Shown piece by piece: positions 39,118 to 51,423 of a DNA stretch of 64,000 bases (position 1 is the stretch's first letter; every line of letters begins with the position of its first letter). Below the pieces are notes generated by a model that made no database searches, was not told where the DNA came from, and was given only the letters and a program-made list of their open reading frames with translations. The stretch is from positions 558,001 to 622,000 of the forward strand of contig NZ_CP046884.1 of assembly GCF_014522205.1 (NCBI RefSeq). The letters run 5' to 3'. This stretch comes from Corynebacterium poyangense. GTDB lineage: Bacteria; Actinomycetota; Actinomycetes; Mycobacteriales; Mycobacteriaceae. The translations under genes were made by a program, and so were the position numbers.

Positions 39118-39792
39118 ATGCTAGCAACTATGCACGTTACCGACCTTCCGGATAAAACACAGGACTATCTCAAAACTATTTGGAGTATGTGTGAGGAAAC
39201 TGGAAAGCCGGCTACGTTGGGCGCGGTAGCAAGCCGTTTAGAGCAAAAGAATTCCACGGCTTCTGAAGCGATTAAACGCCTATCAGAAAGTGGGATGGTC
39301 AACCATGAACGGTACGCGGGGATCACCTTAACGGAACGCGGCCAAGAACTTGCCCTCGCCATGGTTCGTCGGCATCGTCTTTTGGAGACATTCCTGGTCA
39401 CTGTGTTGGGTTACACCTGGGATGAAGTGCATGACGAAGCCGATATTTTGGAGCATGGGATTACTGATCGACTGCTATCCCGGATTGATAGTTACTTGGG
39501 ACACCCCACAAAAGACCCTCACGGGGATCCCATCCCGCAGGAAGATGGCAGTTTAGGGGAGATAGTGACGGAAAACCTCAACACGGTGGCAGCGGGGGAG
39601 ACAGTGACTGTGGAGCGTATTGCCGATCATGATCCTGAACTTCTTCGTTATCTCGCAGACCACGCCATTGTTCCCGGCGCCGAGATTCAGGTGGTATCTG
39701 GCCCGACGGCAGGTTTGATGATGCTTCAGGTTGGCGCAGAGACTGTGCCGGTAGCCGAATCTGGCTTGAACGATATTTTTATCAGCCGCTGA
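39118..39792 (+). CDS. mntR: DtxR-family manganese regulator MntR
   Basis: A 224-residue DtxR/MntR protein: winged-helix DNA-binding domain (residues about 8-65), metal-binding and dimerisation domain with MVRRHRLLETFL and DEVHDEADILEH, and a C-terminal SH3-like FeoA domain (ERIADHDPELLRYL to the end). MntR in corynebacteria represses manganese import genes when metal is sufficient. Being the last gene of the import operon suggests autoregulation. ATG 39130 is an alternative start. Confidence 0.88.
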   Translation: MLATMHVTDLPDKTQDYLKTIWSMCEETGKPATLGAVASRLEQKNSTASEAIKRLSESGMVNHERYAGITLTERGQELALAMVRRHRLLETFLVTVLGYTWDEVHDEADILEHGITDRLLSRIDSYLGHPTKDPHGDPIPQEDGSLGEIVTENLNTVAAGETVTVERIADHDPELLRYLADHAIVPGAEIQVVSGPTAGLMMLQVGAETVPVAESGLNDIFISR

Positions 39793-39802
39793 TTCTAGGG
39801 AC

Positions 39803-40279
39803 TTACTGGCCGCCGCTAAACCCTAGTTGACGCCACGCCTCATACGTCGCTACTGCTGCTGAGTTGGAGAGGTTCATGGAGCGTCGTCCAGGCAGCATAG
39901 GGATTCTGAGCTCTTGAGTAATTCTGGGGTGTGCTAGATGTGAGGCTGGTAGGCCGGTGGGCTCAGTACCAAAAAGTAACGCATCTCCAGGTTGGTAGCT
40001 AATGGTGGTGTGCCAAGTAGGAGCTTGGGTGGTGAAGGCAAATACGCGGGAGTGGGGGATCGCGGAAAAGCACGTGTCTAAGTCTGGGTGGACAGTGACA
40101 TGGGCTAGGTCGTGATAATCAAGCCCGGCGCGGCGAAGGTGCTTGTCACTAAGCACAAACCCCAAGGGTTCTACTAGGTGCAGGTGTGCTCCGGTCCCCG
40201 CGCACATCCTAATGGCATTGCCGGTGTTCGGCGGGATGACTGGGTTATCGAAAATTACGTGAAGAATCTCAGCAGTCAC
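39803..40279 (-). CDS. trmL: tRNA 2'-O-methyltransferase TrmL (SPOUT)
   Basis: A 158-residue SPOUT enzyme that methylates the ribose of position 34 in leucine tRNAs. Motif 1 is NTGNAIRMCAGTGA, motif 2 FGTEPTGLP, motif 3 IPMLPGRRSMNLSNSAAV, the SAM-binding trefoil knot. The start is GTG 40279. It is convergent with mntR and divergent from folD. Confidence 0.92.
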   Translation of the reverse strand: MTAEILHVIFDNPVIPPNTGNAIRMCAGTGAHLHLVEPLGFVLSDKHLRRAGLDYHDLAHVTVHPDLDTCFSAIPHSRVFAFTTQAPTWHTTISYQPGDALLFGTEPTGLPASHLAHPRITQELRIPMLPGRRSMNLSNSAAVATYEAWRQLGFSGGQ

Positions 40280-40322
40280 GGTCTTAGTCTAGGCGTTGGG
40301 AGCGTCGTGGAATAATAGCAGC

Positions 40323-41180
40323 ATGACTGCGATCAAGCTCGACGGAAAACTCTATCGCCAAGAAATCTTCGAGGATTTACGTCAACGGGTAGCTGCCTTA
40401 AAAGAACAAGGCGTGACCCCTGGGCTAGCTACCGTCTTGGTAGGTGATGATCCAGGAAGCCACTCCTATGTGAAAATGAAGCACCGGGACTGCGAGGAAA
40501 TCGGGATCACCTCTATTCGACGGGATTTACCAGGCAATATCAGCCAAGAAGAACTTCATCAAGTTATTGATGAATTAAATGAGGATCCTGCGTGTACTGG
40601 TTATATCGTGCAACTTCCTCTCCCCAAGCACCTGGACGAAAACGCGGTTTTAGAAAGAATTGACCCAGATAAGGATGCGGATGGACTCCATCCGGTTAAT
40701 TTGGGAAAGCTGGTCCTGAATGAGCCCGCACCCTTACCGTGTACGCCTAATGGCTGTATTCATTTGCTGCGACGCTTCGGAGTGGAACTCGATGGCGCAA
40801 AAGTGGTGGTTATTGGGCGCGGAGTAACCGTCGGGCGTCCGATCGGTTTGCTTCTGACTCGGCGTTCAGAAAACTCTACGGTGACGTTGTGCCACACCGG
40901 AACGAAGGATCTTGCTGCTGAGACGCGGACAGCTGATGTCATTATCGCGGCTGCGGGTCGGGCCCATATGATCACTGCGGATATGGTCAAACCAGGTGCC
41001 GCGGTGCTGGATGTGGGGGTATCTCGGGTTGATGGGAAACTGTGCGGTGATGTCCACCCTGACGTCTGGGATGTCGCTGGAGCAGTATCCCCCAACCCCG
41101 GTGGGGTAGGTCCCATGACGCGCACATTCTTGGTGCGAAATATTGTCGAACGGGCAGAGCGGCTAGCGAATGAGGCTTAA
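40323..41180 (+). CDS. folD: Bifunctional methylenetetrahydrofolate dehydrogenase/cyclohydrolase
   Basis: 285 aa. Converts 5,10-methylene-THF to 10-formyl-THF. The NADP site is [17 protein letters not shown], and the C-terminal signature is [10 protein letters not shown]. Start ATG 40323; an AATAAT hexamer ends about 7 nt upstream and no Shine-Dalgarno exists, so the transcript may be leaderless. A DUF3017 gene overlaps its 3' end by 11 nt, the standard corynebacterial order. Confidence 0.95.
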   Translation: MTAIKLDGKLYRQEIFEDLRQRVAALKEQGVTPGLATVLVGDDPGSHSYVKMKHRDCEEIGITSIRRDLPGNISQEELHQVIDELNEDPACTGYIVQLPLPKHLDENAVLERIDPDKDADGLHPVNLGKLVLNEPAPLPCTPNGCIHLLRRFGVELDGAKVVVIGRGVTVGRPIGLLLTRRSENSTVTLCHTGTKDLAAETRTADVIIAAAGRAHMITADMVKPGAAVLDVGVSRVDGKLCGDVHPDVWDVAGAVSPNPGGVGPMTRTFLVRNIVERAERLANEA

Positions 41181-41511
41181 ACCCATTCCGCCGGGATTAA
41201 GCCTGGATAATCCCCATGATCGGAAACTACCTCCCTCGAGGGTTCCTCGCGCCATCCAATACCTCGGAATTGCGCTTTTCTTGCTCGGAATAGCTCTAGC
41301 TAGTGTTTTTGCCCTCAGCGATCACTGGCGACGAGCCACTTTTACTCTCGGCGCATCTATGCTGTGGCTCGCTGTGCTAAGACTAGGCTGTGACTCTCGA
41401 AACCTAGGGGTACTTTCCGTTCGCTCCCGGAAATTTGACACCGCCTTTTGCTGCTGCTTCGGCGGCGCCATGGTTTTTCTTTCGGCTTCGGTCGACGCCC
41501 TGGGTAGCTAG
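41170..41511 (+). CDS. DUF3017 domain membrane protein
   Basis: A 113-residue protein with three hydrophobic stretches ([54 protein letters not shown]). DUF3017 proteins are regularly found behind folD in actinobacteria and have no assigned function. It overlaps folD at its 5' end and the convergent metX by 4 nt at the 3' end. Confidence 0.82.
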   Translation: MRLKPIPPGLSLDNPHDRKLPPSRVPRAIQYLGIALFLLGIALASVFALSDHWRRATFTLGASMLWLAVLRLGCDSRNLGVLSVRSRKFDTAFCCCFGGAMVFLSASVDALGS

Positions 41512-42635
41512 GAAAAATGGGAGCCTGGCTCCGGGAGTGTGGCAGCTGAGGCGAGGGTGATGAACCGACGGATAATTCGGTTCATTTGGCGAAACTCGGC
41601 AAGAAAAGCATCGTGCCCTACCGGAGAACTAATCCGAGCCATGCCTAATACATTGCCGAGATTTCGGGAAAGATGTTCTTGTTGGTGGTAGGGGTACAAA
41701 ATATCCGTGTCTACTCCGACAACAAAACAAGGAACTTGGATAGTAGCTAAAGCTCGATTCAACCCTCCGCGACCTCGGCCAATATTGTGCCGATTAAGGG
41801 CATCGGTGAGGGTGACATAGGAACCGGCATCAAAGCGCGAGGTCAGTTTCCGGGCTTGATAGTCAAGGTAGCTTTCAATGGCAAAGCGCTGTTGTGGATC
41901 CCGCACTGGGCCCAGGGGGTTTTCTCCTTCCTGGGCTTCTACGCCAAAGCGTTCATCGAGTTCCAGCTCTCCGCGGTAGGTCAGATGCGCTATACGTCGG
42001 GCGGTAGCTAACCCCTCGCGGGGCTGCTGACCTGTGCCATAGTAGTTACCACCATGCCAGTGCGGGTCTCCTTCGATGGCATCAATCTGGGCTGCTTGAA
42101 TCCCGATCTGCCAGGCACTAGCGCGAGCTGAAACAGCAATGATGGCCGCGGCAGAGAGGCGTTCCGGGTACATTGCTGCCCATTCCAGGGCGCGGGCTCC
42201 GCCCATGGAACCACCAATGACGGCATGAACCCCCTCAATGCCTAAGGCGTCGAGGAATGCAATCTCAGCGGTGACTTGATCGCGGATAGAGATACCGGGA
42301 AACCGAGATCCCCAGTACCCGCCCTCGGGGTGGGGACTTGATGGCCCGGTTGAGCCATGGCATCCACCGATGGAATTAGTGCACACCACGCAATACTTAT
42401 TGGTATCTAGGGCTAGACCTGGGCCGATGAGTCCTGGCCACCATTCATCGACGTCCGGTCCACTGGTTAGGGAATGTTCTACCAGAATGATATTGGTGCG
42501 CCCGGAATCAAGTCCATGCAGTTTCCCCCATCGGCGATACGCGATGCGTGCATCGGGGATTATTGCGCCTGCTTCAGTACGCAAAGTCCCAATGTTGACT
42601 ACCCCGAGTTCTCCGGGAGCGACCAGGCGGCTCAT
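41508..42635 (-). CDS. metX: Homoserine O-acetyltransferase
   Basis: 375-residue alpha/beta hydrolase-fold enzyme making O-acetylhomoserine, the substrate of MetY. Nucleophile Ser in GGSMGG, acidic residue in VGVDTDILYPY, catalytic His in VGHDAFL. The ATG overlaps the metY stop by 4 nt. In this lineage the methionine pathway uses direct sulfhydrylation through MetY as well as MetB (not in this window). Confidence 0.96.
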   Translation of the reverse strand: MSRLVAPGELGVVNIGTLRTEAGAIIPDARIAYRRWGKLHGLDSGRTNIILVEHSLTSGPDVDEWWPGLIGPGLALDTNKYCVVCTNSIGGCHGSTGPSSPHPEGGYWGSRFPGISIRDQVTAEIAFLDALGIEGVHAVIGGSMGGARALEWAAMYPERLSAAAIIAVSARASAWQIGIQAAQIDAIEGDPHWHGGNYYGTGQQPREGLATARRIAHLTYRGELELDERFGVEAQEGENPLGPVRDPQQRFAIESYLDYQARKLTSRFDAGSYVTLTDALNRHNIGRGRGGLNRALATIQVPCFVVGVDTDILYPYHQQEHLSRNLGNVLGMARISSPVGHDAFLAEFRQMNRIIRRFITLASAATLPEPGSHFS

Positions 42636-43945
42636 AGTGCGTCGAACCCCGTTTGAAGATCCGCAATAATATCATCAATATGTTCTAGTCCGACGGACAG
42701 CCGAATGGTGGCCTGGCTAACGCCTGCTCGCGCTAACCCCTCTTCAGTGGATTGGGAGTGCGTTGTCGATGCCGGATGGACCACTAAGGACCGGGTATCG
42801 CCAATATTGGCCAGATTGGAATGCAACTTGAGTGCGTCAATGAAAGTCCACGCTTCCTCACGCCCGCCCTTAAGATCAAAGGACAGCACTGAACCGGTAT
42901 AACGCAACCCGAGTTTTTCCTTCACCGAATACCAGGGTGAGGAGGGTAGGCCCGCAAACTGAACCTTGGTCACCAGCGGATGATTGTCGAGAAACTCTGC
43001 CACCTTCAAAGCGTTTTCATTATGGCGTTCAATCCGCAGCGGCAAAGTGTCCAAACCCTGCACTATCAGCCAGGCGTTAAAAGGAGAAATGGCGGCACCG
43101 GTATCGCGCAGAAGTCCGGCGCGAGCCTTCACAGCAAACGCTGGCGCCCCTAGATCTGCGTAGCGAAGGCCATGATAAGCCGGGTCGGGTTGGGTGAAAC
43201 CGGGGAAGACATCTTTACCTTCGCGCTGCACGGTCCAATCAAATTTCCCACCGTCAATAATGGCCCCACCAAGAGCCGAGCCACTTCCCCCATAGAACTT
43301 CGTTAGTGAATTCACCACGATATCGGCACCTAGTTCCAAGGGGCGCAAGACTGCTGCGGTCGCAATGGTGTTATCCACAATCAAGGGAACCTGATTACGG
43401 TGAGCGACCTCCGCAACAACCGGAACGTCTAAAATATCCGCCTGCGGGTTAGCAAAAGATTCTGCATAAAAAGCTTTAGTGTTGTCCTGTACTGCAGCTT
43501 GCCATGATTCGGGGTCGTCGGGATTGTCGACAAAACTAACGTCAATGCCTAGCCGAGGTAGGGTGACCTCAAAGAGAGTAGTGGTTCCTCCATACAGTCG
43601 GGGAGACGCGATGATGTGGTCGCCCTGCGCGGCGAGGTTCAAAATAGCTGCGGTCTCTGCAGCTTGCCCAGAAGCAAACGCTAGCGCAGCTACCCCTCCT
43701 TCTAAGGAAGCCAGGCGGTTTTCTAAAACATCTTGGGTCGGGTTGGTTAGTCGGGTGTAGATGGGGCCCGGATCAGAAAGATTAAAACGTTGGGCCGCGT
43801 GTTCAGCGGAATCAAAGACGTAGGAGGTCGTCATATAAATCGGGAGATTACGGGCACTTGTCTCGGAATCTACCGGTTGGCCAGCATGGATAGCGCGGGT
43901 TGCGAAATTCCACTCTGTCGCTTGAGAATTGTCATACTTGGGCAT
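42632..43945 (-). CDS. metY: O-acetylhomoserine sulfhydrylase
   Basis: 437-residue Cys/Met metabolism PLP enzyme forming homocysteine from O-acetylhomoserine and sulfide. The PLP lysine is in VNSLTKFYGGSG, the N-terminal motif is TRAIHAGQP, and GHIDDI-like C-terminus VGLEHIDDIIADL. The ATG has AAAGG upstream. First gene of metY-metX; two McbR-like boxes lie in its promoter. Confidence 0.96.
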   Translation of the reverse strand: MPKYDNSQATEWNFATRAIHAGQPVDSETSARNLPIYMTTSYVFDSAEHAAQRFNLSDPGPIYTRLTNPTQDVLENRLASLEGGVAALAFASGQAAETAAILNLAAQGDHIIASPRLYGGTTTLFEVTLPRLGIDVSFVDNPDDPESWQAAVQDNTKAFYAESFANPQADILDVPVVAEVAHRNQVPLIVDNTIATAAVLRPLELGADIVVNSLTKFYGGSGSALGGAIIDGGKFDWTVQREGKDVFPGFTQPDPAYHGLRYADLGAPAFAVKARAGLLRDTGAAISPFNAWLIVQGLDTLPLRIERHNENALKVAEFLDNHPLVTKVQFAGLPSSPWYSVKEKLGLRYTGSVLSFDLKGGREEAWTFIDALKLHSNLANIGDTRSLVVHPASTTHSQSTEEGLARAGVSQATIRLSVGLEHIDDIIADLQTGFDAL

Positions 43946-43974
43946 CGAATAAAGACCTTTCCTACTTCCCTGTC

Positions 43975-43990
43975 TATACCAAGTTGTCTA
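43975..43990 (-). promoter_or_regulatory. McbR-like operator, proximal metY box
   Basis: Minus strand TAGAC-AACTTG-GTATA matches nine of ten fixed positions of TAGAC-N6-GTCTA. It lies 30 bp upstream of the metY ATG, about where transcription should begin. Confidence 0.65.
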
Positions 43991-44005
43991 CTTAGTGTAG
44001 AGTAC

Positions 44006-44021
44006 TGGACCGCTCGGTCTA
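44006..44021 (-). promoter_or_regulatory. McbR-like operator, distal metY box
   Basis: Minus strand TAGAC-CGAGCG-GTCCA matches nine of ten fixed positions of TAGAC-N6-GTCTA. A TACACT hexamer (43999 to 43994) between the two boxes is a plausible -10 region, so this box covers the -35 side. Centres of the two boxes are 31 bp apart, close to three helical turns. Confidence 0.7.
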
Positions 44022-44067
44022 TATCAACCTCAAAAAATCTTTACCCCTAGGGTGGGGTGAAACACAA

Positions 44068-44101
44068 GAAAAACCCGGACCCCTAAGTGGGGAGTCCGGG
44101 T
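44068..44101 (-). terminator. Intrinsic terminator of idh
   Basis: Minus strand: stem ACCCGGAC(T)CCCC / GGGGTCCGGGT with one bulged base, loop ACTTA, followed by TTTTT. It lies 22 bp after the idh stop and upstream of metY, separating the two transcripts. Confidence 0.9.
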
Positions 44102-44122
44102 GTGAGTTAGCGAGGAATGATC

Positions 44123-46665
<2,543 letters not shown>

Positions 46666-47892
46666 GTGACTCAAGTCGGAATTCGTCGTCGTCCCTTACC
46701 TCGTCAAACCCAGATTTCTCAGCAGCGTCGTCTCCTCGTCATGCTGGTGTTTTCCCTTGGCGGTTTTGGAATAGGAACCACCGAATTCGTTTCCATGGGG
46801 TTGCTCAATATGATCGCGAAAGACTTCGCTGTCACTGAAGATACGGCCGGACACATCATCTCCGGCTACGCTCTCGGGGTGGTGATCGGCGCTCCAGTGC
46901 TGGCGGCGTTAACCGGGAAAATCCCTCGCCGTCGCCTCCTACTTTTCCTCATGGCAGCCTTTAGTCTCGGAAACGGCCTAACCATGCTGGCCCACAACTA
47001 CCCCACACTGCTTCTAGCCCGTTTTATCGCAGGTTTCCCCCATGGTGCCTATTTCTCCGTCGCAGGGTTGTCCGCTGCATCCATGGCTCCGAAAGGGGAG
47101 CGCGGACGAGCCTTAGCTTTCGTCGGAATGGGGCTTTCAGTTTCTCTAGTTTTCGGTGTGCCCCTAGCTCAAGGTCTAGGTCAGGCACTGGGGTGGAAAG
47201 CCGCCTACGGAGTGGTCACTCTCATTGGCATCATCACCGTGGTATCGCTATGGTTCCTCATGCCGCACATGACCGAAATGAAGCCCACCAACCCGCACAC
47301 TGAGCTTGGGGCGCTAGGGAAACCGCAGGTGTGGTTAACCGTCCTCATGGGCACCGTGGGATTCGGCGGAATGTTCGCTGTTTATACCTACATCTCGTGG
47401 ACTATGACTGAGCGCGCCGGGCTTCCCGCAGAACTCATGCCCCTGGTGCTAACGATGTACGGAATTGGCTCAGTAGTGGGAAATTGGCTCGGGGGACGTC
47501 TCGCAGACCGCGACCTGGAAAAGGGAATTCTTCTTGCCTTCTCCCTCATTGCGGTGGCTTTAGTGGGGTTCTATATCACCAGCACTCACCCAATTCTCGG
47601 AAGTATCAACTTCGGGTTCATTGGCTTATGCGGTTCAGCGCTTATTCCGAGTTTGCAAATCCGACTCATGGAAGTTGCGGGAAAAGCACAGACGCTAGCG
47701 GCAGCGCTTAATCAATCCGCCCTCAATCTGGCCAATGCCGGTGGTGCGGCCTTAGGCGGGGCAGTTATTGCCGCAGGATATAGCTACTCAGCCCCAGCAC
47801 TTGCCGGAGCAGGCTTAGCAATTCTCGCTATGATCATGTGGGTTCCGGCGTATCTCTTACGTCGCCAAGACATACTCAAGAACAGCCGATAA
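46666..47892 (+). CDS. MFS transporter, DHA1 (AraJ/YdhP-like) type
   Basis: A 408-residue major facilitator with 12 predicted helices. Motif A-like GKIPRRRLLL lies in the loop after helix 2, and the N-terminus FGIGTTEFVSMGLLNMIA is typical of the AraJ/YdhP sugar or drug efflux branch. GTG 46666 is the start, with AGGG about 9 nt upstream. It is followed after 13 nt by xth. Substrate unknown. Confidence 0.87.
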   Translation: MTQVGIRRRPLPRQTQISQQRRLLVMLVFSLGGFGIGTTEFVSMGLLNMIAKDFAVTEDTAGHIISGYALGVVIGAPVLAALTGKIPRRRLLLFLMAAFSLGNGLTMLAHNYPTLLLARFIAGFPHGAYFSVAGLSAASMAPKGERGRALAFVGMGLSVSLVFGVPLAQGLGQALGWKAAYGVVTLIGIITVVSLWFLMPHMTEMKPTNPHTELGALGKPQVWLTVLMGTVGFGGMFAVYTYISWTMTERAGLPAELMPLVLTMYGIGSVVGNWLGGRLADRDLEKGILLAFSLIAVALVGFYITSTHPILGSINFGFIGLCGSALIPSLQIRLMEVAGKAQTLAAALNQSALNLANAGGAALGGAVIAAGYSYSAPALAGAGLAILAMIMWVPAYLLRRQDILKNSR

Positions 47893-47905
47893 CAAGGTAG
47901 GACAG

Positions 47906-48805
47906 ATGAGCTTGCAGATCTCCACGGTGAACGTCAACGGTATTCGGGCAGCGGTGAAAGAGCGCTCCGCGGAGAATAAGGGATTCCTAGCCTGGTTAGA
48001 GCAATCTGATTCCGATGTCGTACTCCTCCAGGAAGTTCGCGCCACCCTGGCTCAAACAGAGGCGGCGCTAGCTCCAGCGCTCGCCGCAGGATGGCACTAT
48101 GTGGGCGCCCCAGCAGCAGCAAAGGGACGCGCCGGGGTAGGAGTTTTGAGCCGGAAAAACCTCGACGACGTGCAGGTGGGTTTTGGTTCTTTCCAGGATT
48201 CTGGTCGGTGGATTGAAGGCAATTATGACGGAGTCCAGATAGCTAGCCTGTATTTGCCCTCTGGTTCTGCAGATACCCTGAAACAAGATGAAAAGTATCG
48301 TTTCCTTGATGAATTTACCGAGATATTAGAGGAACGTGCGCGCGATCACCAATACATGGTTATTGGTGGGGATTGGAATATTTGCCATCGTCAAGAAGAT
48401 TTAAAAAACTGGCGGGCGAACCAGAAGAAATCAGGGTTTCTTCCCGATGAGCGGCTATTTATGGATTCTGTTTTTGGTGCCTTCCCGGACGAAGAATCTC
48501 AGGTTCAACAAGGCGGTGGAGAATACGCCGGGGCGGTCGAGTATCGCAGCGATGTGCGTCGGACCGCAGCAATAAATCCGCAATGGTTTGACATTCAGCG
48601 CCATCTTCAGCCGGAAGGAAGCGGACCTTATACCTGGTGGACATATCGGGGACAGGCTTTTAATAATGATGCTGGTTGGCGTATCGACTACCAAGCGGGC
48701 ACGAGGGACATGCTCAACCGTGCTGAATCTTTTCATATCGGAAAAGCCTCGACCGTGGAAAATCGGTGGTCGGATCACGCCCCGCTGACTGTGCGCTATC
48801 GGTGA
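47906..48805 (+). CDS. xth: Exodeoxyribonuclease III (AP endonuclease)
   Basis: 299-residue exonuclease III family enzyme for repair of abasic sites. Motifs in order: VNVNGIRAAV, LLQEVRA, GDWNICHR, WRIDYQ, and SDHAPLTVRY at the C-terminus, with the catalytic Glu, Asp, Asn and His. A GTAGGACAG sequence precedes the ATG. Probably co-transcribed with the MFS gene. Confidence 0.93.
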   Translation: MSLQISTVNVNGIRAAVKERSAENKGFLAWLEQSDSDVVLLQEVRATLAQTEAALAPALAAGWHYVGAPAAAKGRAGVGVLSRKNLDDVQVGFGSFQDSGRWIEGNYDGVQIASLYLPSGSADTLKQDEKYRFLDEFTEILEERARDHQYMVIGGDWNICHRQEDLKNWRANQKKSGFLPDERLFMDSVFGAFPDEESQVQQGGGEYAGAVEYRSDVRRTAAINPQWFDIQRHLQPEGSGPYTWWTYRGQAFNNDAGWRIDYQAGTRDMLNRAESFHIGKASTVENRWSDHAPLTVRYR

Positions 48806-48924
48806 GGGGATCCGCGCTAGAGTGCGGGGAAACCCTCGTCACCCGGTGCCGAAGAAGCACGGGACACTTGGTATATTAAAGGTTCAGCTTAAGAAAATTT
48901 CTTCGCCAAAGGGGTTGTTCTCTC

Positions 48925-49119
48925 ATGCGGATTGCACTTGAGGTTGTTATCGGAGCCATTATTTTGGCTTTGGGTGTTTGGTGGATGACGTTTGCTCAGC
49001 ATTCGATCAATGGCATTCTTTCGGCATTAGTTGCTGCCTTAGGTGGTGGATTAATTGTGATAGCACTAAGCCGGGTTCTGAATATCTATTCCCCCACGTC
49101 TGAAGATTTAGGGAAATAA
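48925..49119 (+). CDS. Small two-helix membrane protein
   Basis: 64 aa with two hydrophobic segments (LEVVIGAIILALGVWWM; ILSALVAALGGGLIVIAL) and a polar tail. AAAGGGG lies 9 nt before ATG 48925, and TATATT (48872-48877) is a possible -10 region. No family recognised. It lies between xth and trpS. Confidence 0.7.
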   Translation: MRIALEVVIGAIILALGVWWMTFAQHSINGILSALVAALGGGLIVIALSRVLNIYSPTSEDLGK

Positions 49120-49165
49120 CCCACAGATAGTTCTCTCGACGTAGCCGTTGGGCAGGGACTGTTAA

Positions 49166-50218
<1,053 letters not shown>

Positions 50219-50336
50219 CCCCCAGTGGCGCCTTAGCCTCAATTCGAGGGAAGATCAGCGGAAATAAAGATGCAAAATTCCTCTCTTTTCCGTATCGTAA
50301 GAGAAGTTTAACGCATTCTTATGGGAAGGTTAGAAC

Positions 50337-51410
50337 GTGGCAGCGAGCACGCAGTCAGATCGCCGGCACACCGATGTGTACGGCATCGAACGGGTGAACC
50401 AAGACAATCTCGGCTTTGTTGACAAACTCCGGGAGCGCTGGGACTGGTTTGACCACATCATGCTCATGCAGGAACGCTATTCTGCGCACGGTGGTAATCA
50501 ATACTCTGCGGGTATTACGTATTTTTCTGTACTCGCTATCTTCCCGATCCTGATGTTGGTTTTCGCTAGCCTAGGATTTGTCCTGGCAGCAAACCCGGAT
50601 CGTCTTAACGACATCCAAAATTACATCACCGGAGCCGTCGATGGTGATATGTCAGAAATCCTCAACCAGATTATTGAAACAGCTATCAAGCAACGTGGAA
50701 CAGTTGCTGGTTTAGGTGCTCTTACTACGCTGTGGTCCGGCTTAGGATGGATGAATAACCTCCGCTATGGGGTGTCGAAAATGTGGCGGCTCGATCCCAC
50801 CGACGGAAACTTCGCGGTGAAGAAACTCCTCGACCTCCTCGGTTTGCTTGGGCTATTAATCTCCTTCGTCGTGGCGTTCGGTATCACCGCCGTCGGTTCC
50901 TCCGGTCTTACTACTCGACTCATCGAAATGGTGGGACTGGAGAATATCCCCGGCATCAATATCATCACCACCTTGGTGGCCATTCTGCTTGGCCTTGTGG
51001 CTAACTTCCTCGTCATGCTCTGGATGATTATGTATCTGCCACGCACCAAAGTTCCACCACGTTCCGGGGTAAAAGCAGCCATCCTCGGCGCCTTCGGCTT
51101 CGAAGTCATCAAACAGCTAGGGTCGCTCTTCTTCTCCAATGCACTATCTAATCCTGCCGGTGCGGCTTTCGGCCCCATCATCGGCCTGATGGTGGTTCTG
51201 TATCTGGTATGGCGAATTGTTCTTTACTGCTCCGCGTGGGCAGCTACCACCGAGGAGTCTCTGCAACTCACTAAATTGCCGGCCCCAGAACCAGCAGTCA
51301 TCCGGGTGCGTCAAGACATCAACCATGGGCCAGGTACCGGAACCATGCTGGGTATTGGCGCAGGTCTCGGGGCGATTGCTGCCGGACTTGCTGCCCTCTT
51401 GCGTCGCTAG
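50337..51410 (+). CDS. yhjD: YihY/BrkB family inner membrane protein (YhjD-like)
   Basis: A 357-residue membrane protein with about six helices. Typical motifs: GGNQYSAGITYFSVLAIFPILM, TLWSGLGWMNNLRYGVSKMW, and LPRTKVPPRSGVKAAILGAF. Family members are annotated as YihY or BrkB; YhjD has been linked to lipid A export in E. coli, but that role cannot apply directly here. GTG 50337 has GGAAGG upstream. The stop faces the convergent carboxypeptidase gene. Confidence 0.87.
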   Translation: MAASTQSDRRHTDVYGIERVNQDNLGFVDKLRERWDWFDHIMLMQERYSAHGGNQYSAGITYFSVLAIFPILMLVFASLGFVLAANPDRLNDIQNYITGAVDGDMSEILNQIIETAIKQRGTVAGLGALTTLWSGLGWMNNLRYGVSKMWRLDPTDGNFAVKKLLDLLGLLGLLISFVVAFGITAVGSSGLTTRLIEMVGLENIPGINIITTLVAILLGLVANFLVMLWMIMYLPRTKVPPRSGVKAAILGAFGFEVIKQLGSLFFSNALSNPAGAAFGPIIGLMVVLYLVWRIVLYCSAWAATTEESLQLTKLPAPEPAVIRVRQDINHGPGTGTMLGIGAGLGAIAAGLAALLRR

Positions 51411-51423
51411 AACAGGCGCTCAG

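Noticed and set aside
41511..41533. GGAGCC-T-GGCTCC hairpin plus T-run on the minus strand as a metX terminator
   Set aside because: The T-run would come before the metX stop codon (41508-41510), so termination there would truncate the gene; the repeat is the coding sequence for PEPGS.
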